Shown piece by piece: positions 53,455 to 63,999 of a DNA stretch of 64,000 nt. The notes under the pieces were generated by a model. It did not search any database and was not told the origin of the DNA. It worked only from the letters and a program-made list of their open reading frames with translations. Each line of letters starts with the position of its first letter. The first letter of the stretch is position 1. Position numbers and translations under genes: made by a program. The DNA is from Microstegium vimineum (Eukaryota; Streptophyta; Magnoliopsida; Poales; Poaceae): NCBI GenBank assembly GCA_022036555.1, contig CM039129.1, positions 41,939,827 through 42,003,826 of the forward strand, read 5' to 3'.

Positions 53455-53984
53455 AGCTAAAGAGAAGCCACACTTGGAACTCACTATATATACTAGCTAG
53501 CTTTGTGAAAGAGACCTATCCCTGATCTACACACTCTAGTGGCTGAATACTATAGGCATGAGAGGCGTGAGGAACATCGCTCTTACTATTTGGCACGTAC
53601 AGTTGTACAGTTTGCATCTACAGAGACTCTCTACCAGCATGTACACCTTGCATATGCGGTTTCAATTGGAATCAGTGTCAAGGCTGGCAGGAAAACCCGC
53701 CCGCCGCCTCTACAAAGACCTCTGATATATAACTCAAGGACAAGTGTGTAGAGCTCATTCCTTCTAAGTCATTTGGGGTTTTCTTCATCAACACGCCTTC
53801 AGGCTGCCCGATTCCATCCGCCACCGCCGCCGCCATTGCCCTCACCTGGACTTCCATGGCTTATAAGCCAATCTCAAGCTTATGAACCGGTGGTTGTGAA
53901 GGCAATTACTATAACATTGGTGATCATTGAAAAATCCCTTGATTTAAAAAGTTTCATATGATGGAACAGATCCCATCATTGTAG
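53455..53984 (+). ncRNA. P19: 21-PHAS precursor
   Basis: Site 53553-53574 with changes at 15 and 17, then CATCGCTCTTACT. Leader: GAGAAGCCACACTTGG, AGACCTATCCCTGATCTACA, TAGTGGCTGAATACTA, all typical. Cut predicted before 53565. Arm is unlike the others after about 40 nt. The 70-residue frame crossing the site is not conserved in other units. Confidence 0.75.
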
Positions 53985-54178
53985 CTAGAACTAGAAACAA
54001 ATTCAAATATCTATCCTGATGACAAAGTTTATATTGCGGCTATTCATCTCTACAAACACGAGTGCAATTAAGACAAATGTCATCTTAATATACACTCTTC
54101 TTTTGTTCCATTGAGACTTTCTAGTGCTTCCGTTGTCCTCTGGCGACCATCACGAGTAGCGCTTTCCATAATACAGTA

Positions 54179-55171
54179 CTCCCTCCGGTCCTTTCTCGAA
54201 AGAATAAATTTCTAGAGTTTACTTAAGTCAAACTTTTTGAATTTTGACCAAAACTATATAAAATAATAAAATTTATGGTATCAAATTAGTATCATTAGAT
54301 TTATCATAGAATATATTCTTACAATGATGCTCATTTTAAGGGTATTGTCTTTGTTTCGATCGTCAGTAATTTGAGTCATCCGTACGCACGCGTGCATCAG
54401 CACACCGCTCAGCCTAAGCATGTGATGGGTCCCACCATATCTTATCCCCAATTCCCCATCTTCATTTTTCCTTTGCTCGCATCCATTTTTCCTCTCTCCC
54501 GCACACACCCGCCCTGCCGCCCACTTCCCCGCCGGCCCTCGCCGCCATCGACCGAAGGCTCTCGCCGCCGGCGAAACCCACCCGCCCTCACTTTCTACAG
54601 CAGCCTGCCACCCACCACATGGCCGCGCTGCCGCTGGCTCACGCTGCCGGTGGCCGGCACCACGGACCCGATGCGCCGCAGTCCATATGCGGGTGGACTA
54701 GCGGCTCCCCGCTGTAGCAGACCAGATGAGGTGGACCAGCCGCTCCCGCTTCCTTGTTCCCCTCGCGCGCCGCCTTGCGCCCCTGCTCACCCCACGTCGT
54801 CGAATCCTCTTCCGCCAGGAGCCGCCGCGCCGCCTCTTCCGTCCGGAGCCACCGCGACGCCTCCTCCGCCCGGAGACCGCCGAAGCTCGCTGCTCCGACC
54901 CCCACACGCTGGAGGCCGGCCGCCGGGACGGAGAGGAGCCCCCGGCGCCCCCCGCTCCGGCTCCCATGAGACCGAGGCCGCCCGAAGGCCCTCTCCGCGC
55001 AGATCTGGTGGTGTGTTTGCCCCCTTTTTGGGGGGGGGGGGGGGGGCGTGCGTTAGCCTCTCCCCATTTTAAGTCATAGATGTTGTTATGTTTTACTACA
55101 AAGTTAATCAAAATTATTATTTTTTGACTGGCACGGATTCTAGAAATTGATTTATTTAGGGAAGGAGGGAG
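54179..55171. mobile_element. Stowaway-like MITE carrying a 0.7-kb GC-rich insert
   Basis: Ends CTCCCTCCGG (54179) and GGAAGGAGGGAG (to 55171), flanked by TA. The arms (54190-54360 and 55080-55160) are the usual AT-rich Stowaway interior, including AGTCAAACTTTTTG and AAGTTAATCAAAAT. About 54365-55075 is a foreign CpG-rich block with overlapping frames on both strands (up to 233 residues) and no known domain; G17 occurs at 55030-55046. It may be a captured gene or promoter fragment. Confidence 0.7.
55030..55046. repeat. Poly-G tract, 17 bases
   Basis: Uninterrupted G run inside the insert of the MITE. Confidence 0.95.
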
Positions 55172-55269
55172 TATATCAAGGGCTTCTTTCCCCTCCTGTC
55201 CCCTTCAAACAAATCACATGAATGACAAAAGTTTAAAAGCATCATATCGTTCCCTGTTATCCGGTGAAC

Positions 55270-55543
55270 AATACTTCGATTTCTGGTCACCATCTTTACC
55301 ACTCAATGATGGTTTGCTTTTATTAATAAATATTCCACTCATCATATAATTAGAAAAAAAAACATTTTGGAAATTTTGTGGGAGCGCATCACCGACTAAT
55401 AATCTATGATTCAACCATCACAGGTAGGCAGAGCAGCAACAGGGTCGTAGGCAGCTTAATATTAGCTTAAAAAGACCGGAGTGCTTATGCAGTTATTGTT
55501 TTATTTCTGATGTACTCTTTGGTTGAACCCTTCTATATATAAA
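55270..55543 (+). promoter_or_regulatory. P20 upstream region, promoter type A
   Basis: ATTTCTGGTCACCATCTTTAC, TTTTGGAAATTTTGTGGGAG, GTAGGCAGCTTAATATTAGC with TTAAAAAGACCGGAGTGC (55447-55484), CAGTTATTG, and TATATATAAA at 55534-55543, then CGCACATCCATCATC. Confidence 0.7.
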
Positions 55544-55569
55544 CGCACATCCATCATCACCACTGCAAA

Positions 55570-56118
55570 TAAGCAACACTTGAGTCACCACTAGCTAGCA
55601 TTATTAGTAATACATGTCCCTGATTTATTTATATTGGAGACACATCTCTACTCACCAATTATATTGGTTATTATAGACTTATAGTATAGACATGGGAAGC
55701 ACTTGGAACTCAGAACTCACCATGTCGTTTTCATAGCTTGATTATGCAAGAACAGGCAATTGATCAGACGACTGCTAGTTTGGACCCGCTGGTTCCCAGG
55801 CAAGCTCAGTTACACTCATGGATTGGCTCCATATCCTTTTTCCCACGCGTCTGTGGCTCGACACCAGAGACTTCACGCCCTCGTTCTTTGTTTCCATGCT
55901 CTGAACGTGTGGACACCACGTACAGTGGGTGGAGCCAGAACACCAGCAGGATGGACCTTCAGCGGGCACGTACGGCACCCGGCCCATCTGCTGTCATAGT
56001 TTTCTTTCGCCCATGGCACCATATCCATCCTAACTAGCTAGCTGTGGTACTGTTACCCATGAACCACTCCTGCTGCATGCGTATCCCTGGTTCCGTGTAC
56101 AGTTGGGAACTATGGAAT
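55570..56118 (+). ncRNA. P20: 21-PHAS precursor
   Basis: Site 55687-55708 with changes at 4, 9, 12 and 17; next bases CTCAGAACTCACCATG. Position 9 is G, which would restore pairing with miR2118 forms having C at nucleotide 14, but position 12 is A. Leader ACCACTGCAAATAAGCAACACTTG is the best leader match in the array, split here by the read-out limit. Cut predicted before 55699. Confidence 0.75.
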
Positions 56119-56690
56119 GGTAAAAGTTCATTTATGTAGTGATGCCTCTATATATTAATTGTGAATAGGCTTAATTAGATTGACATATATATTAATTGTT
56201 TCTTAAAGGTAGAAAGAAAAAAGTTTGACATCAAAGAAAAATCGATAGACTCATGTGAACTTAGTAGTGTAGCTCAATTGGTCATGTTCTAAGTATGTGG
56301 TGACAGAACAAGTACTACCCACCTGAGTAGAAATCCTATACTTAATATTATCAGGAATGCTCGTATTTTTTATGGATTTATTACTTCAGGAGGAAACAAC
56401 ACTACTCAATATATACTGGTTTGGTCGATTATATTGAAGGTGCACGCAGCAGCAGTAGTGTTTTACTCATTTCTTCTTCATGTAGGTGAACACAGGTGGC
56501 CATGTGTAAGGGCTTTGCATCTGTACTTTATTTCACAAAATGGAAGTTGCATAGATACTTGTATATGATTCGGCACTAAGGGTTTTTTTGCATACAACAT
56601 TGTTGGCGTGCCAATTAATCGGTACACCTCTAATTGCTGTTTTGTAACCCTCTTGGAGAGGGTTGTTTGTCGAGTGCCAACCTTCTTGTT
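56119..56690. other. Spacer with tRNA-like segment
   Basis: At 56268-56340: GTAGTGTAGCTCAATTGG (A-box-like) and CACCTGAGTAGAAATCC (decayed B-box), possibly an old SINE. A stretch at 56440-56560 resembles 8830-8930. No gene. Confidence 0.4.
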
Positions 56691-56692
56691 TA

Positions 56693-58434
56693 TACTAGGT
56701 AAGTGCCCGTGCGTTACAACGGGGAAAAAAATAGTGCAACGGAAAAAAATAACGCAACAGAAATATATGTATGACCATGCATTGTGCTGTTAATAAAAAA
56801 AATACTACGAGTTTTGGAACATCAATACGTCTTAAATATCACGTATCTATATCATTTTGGAATGCCATCTGAAATTATAGTTTTTCAAACTAAAAATACA
56901 CTCGCTCTATCTACAGCCACGTAGTATTGTTTTGTATCCCTTTCCCGACTTCTTCGAATCCAAGACTCTGGTAGCTACTGATCCCGTGCATGGCATTGAA
57001 GGTCCTGCTGCAGAGCAAATCAAAGAAGCCGGTGGTGTGATCTTGTGTTGCTTGAATCTAAATAGTTAAACAATGCAGATGGTGAACCGCCAAGGCACAT
57101 AAAAATGGAACTTGATAGCAATGGTAACAAATAGATATGTAGATGACAAAAAATAGGTTCGATGATCAGACTCACACCATGCATGCATGATGCATCCATA
57201 ATTCATGAGAAAAAAAAAGAAGAAGAATTTGCAGTGGCGCGCATTGACCATGAGAGTAGTCAGCTTGCGAGCCGCTGAACCTTGCATTGAACAGAAGGGA
57301 ATTGGCAGGACATTAGACCATTATTGTGATGTGATTGTTTGAACACTCAGCGCAATTCTCCTTCTTTTTTCATAGATTAGCAGCAAATATAATTATCAAT
57401 AGGTATGAGACATGTGCCCTTATATTTTTGCAAGGAAGAACCTGTCTATTGAGGAAATCGGTTATATTGATTTGCTTCGCTGAGTCTTCTCAAAAGCTTA
57501 CTTCATTCTGAATCAGCCAAGAGCCTTTAACTAAAAATTTACAGAAAGAGTAATTAAGGGATGCGGGAAAATTAGGATTCATGATTGTGTAAGTTCCTGG
57601 ACTTGTTCTTTACTCAACTGAAGCTACAGATCTCTATCCAATCAACAAACAAAGCAGTGCTGCTATTATCAATTTTCAGGTGCTGGTATCTGAATATACA
57701 TTTTACAGCAGATACAGTCATCCACCAGCGATTCATATAAGAGGACTTAAATCATAGGTTCAGTAGAGAAGAAAGGGAGAAAAAAGGGAGGGGTTACCAA
57801 ACATGAGACCAAGCAGCGGCGTCAACTTGCTGCTACATGTACCATGAGCATGCAAAATGTACTTTCTCATACCCAATCTACTCTTATTGCATACTGGCAT
57901 TTTTTTGTGTTGTAAAACGATAACATTCAGATCAAAGCACAAAGAACCGTGCAGGCGCAATGTAATTGGATCAGATCCGAATACAAATTCACATAGAAGG
58001 AGTGGGAACGCCTGTTGGGTGCCCGACGACGATATGACGAATTGAAGGAACCGAGACCACGGTGGCGGCAGCGGAGAACTCAGGGCCTGGCATGACGGAG
58101 CAGGGGGTCGTCCGGCGGAGCATGCTGTGTGCGTGGCGGAGCAGGGGCGGTCTGGCAGCGCGGCTAGCTTCCGGCGTCCTGTGATCTCGTGGATGCGTCT
58201 CCTGTTTACCTGTTGTACTCGACGTCGGGCACGAAGGACGCCGGCGCGACGGGCGCTGGCGGCGACGGCGCAACGTGCTGAGATCGTGGATGGGGCTCCC
58301 GGCCTCCCGTTGTCCTCGACGACGGGCGGAGGCGGCACGACGTGCGTGCTGCGGCGACAGGTGAAGCCGGGCGGTGTTACGGAGAGGCGGGGCGATTAGC
58401 GGGACGACGACGATAACATCCGGGTCTTTTTAGT

Positions 58435-58468
<34 letters not shown>

Positions 58469-58470
58469 TT
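56693..58470. mobile_element. Unclassified dispersed repeat, CCCGTGCGTTACAACGG type
   Basis: Starts near TACTAGGTAAGTGCCCGTGC at 56693, a start common to a dispersed grass repeat, and may run to the (TA)n tract at 58437-58466. It includes a GC-rich part (58010-58430) with overlapping frames on both strands (192 residues on minus, 57760-58338) that I do not recognise. Helitron-like origin is possible; no ends proven. Confidence 0.35.
58437..58466. repeat. (TA)n microsatellite
   Basis: Fifteen TA units at the edge of the GC-rich block. Confidence 0.95.
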
Positions 58471-58609
58471 ATTAATATAACCGGCAGCTCACCTGCCCGG
58501 TTTGTTTCAAAATTAAATAGTCTCTCTACTTCTTTTGTCTCTGTGTGTACATGACAATAACTAACATGAGTCATCAAGTAGGTGCAATCTCAACCATAAA
58601 TATCAGCAT

Positions 58610-58735
58610 GCATGCATCCTCTGGCTCCAACTCGTTGCACAAAAATTCTAGTGTATATTGGCTATTCAGTAGAAAGAACCAACAATTGAAGCAGCACTGC
58701 ACTTGCGAGATGACACAATGGCAGCGTATATATAA
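58610..58735 (+). promoter_or_regulatory. P21 upstream region, promoter type B
   Basis: GGCTCCAACTCGTTGCACAA and AATTCTAGTG (58622-58652) match P12; TATATATAA at 58727-58735. Confidence 0.55.
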
Positions 58736-58756
58736 GCTAATGAAGCAGCAAGTACG

Positions 58757-59232
58757 TACCTGATCTACTCTTATCCATGCATCCACTACCAGTAGTGTAG
58801 TAGGCACGAGAGGCATCGGGAACTCTGCTCTCACCGTCATGGTGTGTGGTACATCAGTATGATATACCTAATTTCTGATCGAAGGCCATCTTACATGAGC
58901 TCTTGATATGCTGTTGATGGCATGGGAGTTGAATATCGCATTCAGGCTTACGCATATATGTTTTTCATGAGCTCTTTTTTCCATTGGGATACTTCAACCA
59001 ATAACTGTTGTGGATAGAAGCGACACAGGGACAAAACATATGTCTCTTGAGTCCTCTGAAAAACATGCATGGTATGGTATGGCCAAGCTTCACACACTAA
59101 GGCTGGATCAAGCTACCTAGCTTGCAGCCCAAGACTGGGATAGCAACGAAACACCCTCCAAATGCTTCTACATGAACGTGTCATCTTCCTTGATTGAAGC
59201 CTGCAAGGTGGCCGTGAGGAGGGCAAGCGGGG
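58757..59232 (+). ncRNA. P21: 21-PHAS precursor
   Basis: Site 58801-58822 with one change (position 7, T to C, which could still form a G:C or wobble-type contact depending on the miRNA), then CTCTGCTCTCACCG. Leader: AGCAGCAAGTACGTACCTG, ATCTACTC. Cut predicted before 58813. Confidence 0.8.
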
Positions 59233-59290
59233 AGGTTGCTCCAAAACACCCAAGACTTGTGGCCGAGGCACAAAGGTGCCTGCTGACTAG

Positions 59291-59654
59291 TGGTGCGTTT
59301 GGTTTGTTGAATTCTATGGGATTGGATGAGATCATTCATGGATGAGTAATGTTTGGTTGAAGGACCAGATGAAATTGAATGGTATTAAAAAGGAATATGC
59401 TGTGAAGATGTTGTATTTGTTGGCCCCCAAAATATCGCGGACCAGCTGCTCCACGCGCCCGCCCGTCCGTGACTAGCGAAGCCTCGTGCTTCATCTCACC
59501 CTCCCGTTCCTCCGATCCAACGGATATTCTTCCAACTAAACAAAAAAATGATTGGTCACATTCATCCAACCAAACATGCATCATGAATATCCTGATCCCT
59601 GTATTTATGAATCATTACATCTCATACAACTTAGTCCTCCAACCAAACGCATCC
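59291..59654. mobile_element. MITE with GGTGCGTTTGGTT ends
   Basis: Left GGTGCGTTTGGTT (59292) and right AACCAAACGCATCC (59641-59654) are inverted repeats with one change. TAG occurs on both sides and may be a 3-bp duplication. Interior repeats ATTCATCCAACC and GGATGAGTAATG. Non-coding. hAT or Harbinger class uncertain. Confidence 0.7.
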
Positions 59655-60490
59655 TAGGTGAATTATTCAGTTCATGCACGCGACAGGAGGTTGCCATCCA
59701 AGAATGCAGAACCAATAAGCAAGAAAAAAACACAATGCGCTCTTTACTATAAATTCGGCTAAATTGTAAAATTTAACTTAAGGTAACTCAAGAAATTAAT
59801 TATTTAGAGACCAAGTAGTAGTACTCTTAGGACACGTACAACCGGTCGATTTCACCCGTCTACATGATGTATATTTTGCCAAAAGCTCAATACCGACGCA
59901 AGTAGACGAATGTCCATCGTCTCATGAGGCGACGGGGAAGGCTCTCAGAGATCCTGTATTTTTGCCTTGGCTCCTGGTGGTGTGTCCCTTGCCTTTCACA
60001 ATCAGCTGGCAAGTGACCGACTGACCGTCTCTTCTGCACACGAGAGCTCGGTGGCAGCCCACCTCGGAACAGTAGATGCAGGCTCCGCCATTCGAGCTTG
60101 GCCTTGGAGCAGCAGCAGCTGATGGTCCAACGCGGCAGCGATAGGCATCGTCTGCTGTGCGGGGCGCGTGGCGATCCCAGGCAGGGTCACTGAGCGCGCG
60201 CAGGCTGTGCGGGAGTGGCAGCCAACACCGCTATGGTCTGATCCAGATGCAAGACCGTGCATTTTTTTACAACACCGATTGTTTAGGTGTCCAGCAACAA
60301 ATAAGTACATTGTAACAATATCCGCAGTTAATTGTTATTTTTCAATCTCATCCACCGATATATTATTCGATTTTCAGTCTTGAACTATGAAATCCGGTAA
60401 TGAACGCCCTTTAGCTGTATGAGTTTACATTATCCAACTTAGCTGAAACTTAAAACAAAATCAAATACATCTAGACAAAAGTTTATGTTG
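59655..60490. other. Spacer
   Basis: No gene recognised; a GC-rich stretch at 59920-60240 gives frames on both strands without family match. Confidence 0.3.
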
Positions 60491-60599
60491 TGGCTATTCA
60501 TTATTGTTCAAAAGGACGACTGCAACATGAATGTATGTTCTGAATGACATGCATGCATGGCAATTAAAAGCACTATATCCCTTCTCTGTTATGTACGGT

Positions 60600-60809
60600 G
60601 ATGAGGCACTTCAATTCGTCAGCTGCTGTACCACAAAATTACTTCTTTTTATCAATATAAATATATTTTTTTCTCAGCAGGTAAAAATAACATTTGGGAG
60701 TTTTGGTGGGCTAGTAGAAACAGACTAGCTCTTATATTAGACAGGTTAGATTAAGAAGACCGTAGTGCAGTTATTATTGTTTACCCTCTGCGACGCGTCT
60801 GGTTCGATG

Positions 60810-60863
<54 letters not shown>
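60600..60863 (+). promoter_or_regulatory. P22 upstream region, promoter type A with expanded TATA
   Basis: CTTCAATTCGTCAGCTGCTG, GGGAGTTTTGGTGGGC, AGGTTAGATTAAGAAGACCG and TAGTGCAGTTATT (60738-60774), then (AT)n at 60813-60863 exactly where P20 has its TATA box, followed by CACACAAACAACCC. Confidence 0.65.
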
Positions 60864-60869
<6 letters not shown>

Positions 60870-60889
60870 AACAACCCGTGCTGCAAATA

Positions 60890-61418
60890 ACTAAGCAATA
60901 CTTGACTCATCAACAATAGTTTTATGGCATCGATCGATCTGTCCCAGTTATAATATACTAGTATAGACATAGGAGGCAGCAGAGTATAGACATAGGAGGC
61001 AGCAGGAAGTCAGCATTCACCAGAACAGAGGTTTCACCACTCCATAAACTCAGTCCTCAGAATGAGAATTGGCATGTGGTCGTAGAGGCTGCCACATTCA
61101 GAGGGTGCAGCCAGCAGGAGGAGAATACAACACCTTGAGCAGCTGCCCATCTGCCAGATGTTGGGACTGTGAATCCTCTCGATGGTCTGCCCATACCTCC
61201 GAGGCTGCACATGAGACGACTTTCCGCTGATGCTACTTGCAGCCAAGCGTGGAAGTGTGCCAAAATGACCACCACACGCATGGCAAATAGCGTGCTCACT
61301 TGGACTATCATGTACAGACAATGGTTTGCATGCTGGTGGGAGTTGCTCTCCTATGTTAACTGTTATTGTACTACGTAGAACACAATAATCCACACACAGT
61401 TTGAACATCACTGAGCCA
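60890..61418 (+). ncRNA. P22: 21-PHAS precursor with duplicated site
   Basis: Main site 60987-61008 (changes at 4, 8, 9 and 16), then GTCAGCATTCACCA. A 23-bp tandem copy places a second, less complete site at 60964-60985. Leader: GCTGCAAATAACTAAGCAAT, ACTTGACTCATC. Cut predicted before 60999; a cut in the upstream copy would shift the register by 2 nt relative to it (23 minus 21). Confidence 0.7.
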
Positions 61419-62085
61419 TCATAAGGCCCCATCGTTTCAGTGCTTTTCCAGTTCTAGATATACAGTTTGATATGAAGGACTCAGATCCGATCGGTCAGTT
61501 GACCGCACAGGCTTAGATCATGCTTCCTGGACAATTTCTAGGAAGTCAGGGAAATGAGTCCAAAAGCATTCAAATCGGAATCCTTTAAATTGTTGCTGGA
61601 AAGGGTTGCATGTGAATAGCATTGGGCAGAGGTTAGACATCGAGCTTCTGATGGCCTGCACATAGCAGTTACTGTTTCCAGCTTCCCATTCCCTAGTGCA
61701 GGATATATGATCAATTTTTTGTCACTGTTGGATCCTCCGTTTGACTCGTCCAAGTGAAGGGACATCAGTGTCGGTGCAGTTCTTTAATTTCTAGACATTA
61801 ATTGTTGATTTGAATCATCTATTTCATTAGCCTGCGATTGATGCTGGCAGTATATATTCTTGTCGCTGGCTCTGTATATCAGATTGAAGTCTCCTAATTA
61901 ATATCATCCAGCTGACTTGCATGACTGGTTTTATCTGTTTGATTTCTTCATGCGAACACATGGTAGATAAGTACCCATGAATGTTCAGTTTTGATGATGA
62001 GTGATTGACCAATATTTGAGCGCTTCAGTTTGAGTGGCTTATCCTAACCTCTTTACGAAAGCAAATGTGTGCCTGTCTATCGGCT
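61419..62085. other. Remainder of P22 unit
   Basis: No gene or element recognised. Confidence 0.35.
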
Positions 62086-63999
62086 TGTGGTGTGCAAGTG
62101 TTATGCCTAGTGACAGTGGTCAATGGCGTGAAGAAGGTCGAGTAGAGGCTTGCCGTGCCGATGGACTGAGAGCGGTGAAGGGCGGAAGAGGGGCTCGGAC
62201 TGAGGGACCTTGGGCGCCGGCAGACTAGCTGTGGCGGCTAGTACTTGGCACCGGCGAGTGCGAGAGAGACATGGAGGTAGACCGAGTTGACCAAGTCAAG
62301 ACGGCGGACGAGCGGGTCGAGCGGAGGCTCATGGGACTCGGAGTCCGACCGGGCGAGGACAAGGTGGCTCGAGTCGAGCGGTTTGGTGGTTTGGACCTCA
62401 AAACCATCGGAGGACGGTTTCCGAATTTGGGCCTCAAAACTCGGGGTTCGGTAGTTGAGCCGAAAGCTACCGGTGGCGGGTTTCACGGGTTTGGGCTTTA
62501 AAACCCGGGCGGAGCTTCCGAGGAAGCGGGGATGGTACGTGGCGGAATCCTGGAGGTTGCGTCGAGGCGACGGCAACTCCTGGCAGGAAGCGGGACCGTC
62601 CATTCAAACGAGTGGCTGAGAGTTATCGACTTGGATTACAATGTCTTAGGGCTAGGTAATTCGGTCATGTATCTAGGGGGGTCTTTGGGAAATAGTCAAA
62701 GCCCTAATAAATAGAGGATGAACGGGTATCCTCATCCTATCTCTTGAACCCTAATCATTTGTCCCAACTCTCTCTCTCTCTCTCTACCCTCTCTCTAGTT
62801 CATGAGATCCCTAGGTTGATTTCACCAACCTCTGTAATAACTTGAGTTTGTTGCGAGGAAAACGGAGGCCGTAACCTCCGTAAGCCATGGTGGCTTCGTT
62901 TTTTTGATTGTGTCCCCGTTTTGCTGTCCCCGTTTTGCTTATGTTCTTTGTATTTTGCTTTTGCTCTCTCATTTTTCCGAGATGATTTCTCTTTGTTGAG
63001 AGTAGCTTTGCAAAATCCGTTTGAACTGGGTTGTTCGTAATCGTGAGGAGCATCTTTGCACCGAAGGAATTGTCCTCAAACCTCACGAGTGCGTAGATCG
63101 GGCGATTTCTTTGTGGCGTTCTTCGTTTTGCCTTTTCTCCCCCAAATCCGAGTGTTCCCGTTTATCCTCTCCAAATTGAGCGATGATTTCTTCGGGATAG
63201 CTTCCCAACTGCACTAGGATCATGCCTACAAAGTTTGGTTGCAGTTTGTGATCATTTGGTTGAGTTTTGGGAAGATTTGGCGGAGAGAATTTCGTTTTCG
63301 CGAGTTTCAGCAGTTCTGCTCGTGAGCGTCGGACGACTTTCCCCTAAGCTCCGGACCATAGCAAGTGGTCCGGTGGTCTTGACTTCTCTCATGTTAAGCA
63401 GCAAGGGGCGTCGGACCACTCTCCGGACCACCCAGCTTTTGAACTCCGGACCATAGGCAAATGGTCCGGTGGTTCAGCTGAGGGACTCTTCCACGCGTCG
63501 GACCACTCACCTTAGTCCGACGAGGTAGTCCGAAGGTAAGGTCCGGAGGCAGGGTGCTCACTGCTCAGTTTCGGCAGCGGGAAGGGTGAGCACCGGACCA
63601 CTCGCCTTGGTCCGGAGGTTTCACCGGACTAGTCCGGAGCAGGTCGTCCGGAGGTCTGGTGCTCCCTGCATAGTTTTGTCTCGGCTGGCGGAGGCGTCGG
63701 ACCAGCCACCGGACCACTGGTCATTGGTCCGAAGGTCCAGGCTGTACTGGTCCGGAGCTCTCTGTCTGGTTGCTGTTTTCGCGTGTTTTTCTTAGGTTCT
63801 TGCCTCTTTTCTGTAGAGGTTGAGAACTGGGTTTTCGGGGTTTCCGGTGAGTTTTTCTCCACTGCCGGTGAGCTCTCATTTCTCCGATTTCGTCTGAATC
63901 CCCGCTCGCGTTGCTCGGGGGAGGTTGAGCACCCAGCAACTGGGTTTGGTTTTTGGGAAGAGTGGCCCGAATATTTCGAGAGAAATTTGAGGCTCCCAT
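62086..63999 (+). mobile_element. LTR-type repeat, runs off the window
   Basis: Composition changes at TGTGGTGTGCAAGTG (62086), a possible LTR start. A TATA-like AATAAATAGAGG at 62706-62717 is followed by a CT microsatellite (62769-62785), as in LTR promoters. From 63350 the motif GGTCCGG/CCGGACC recurs many times. The open frames here are not recognised proteins. End and partner LTR are outside the window. Confidence 0.5.

Noticed and set aside
57760..58338. 192-residue minus-strand frame
   Set aside because: It mixes a GC-rich repeat part with an AT-rich part and has no domain I can name.
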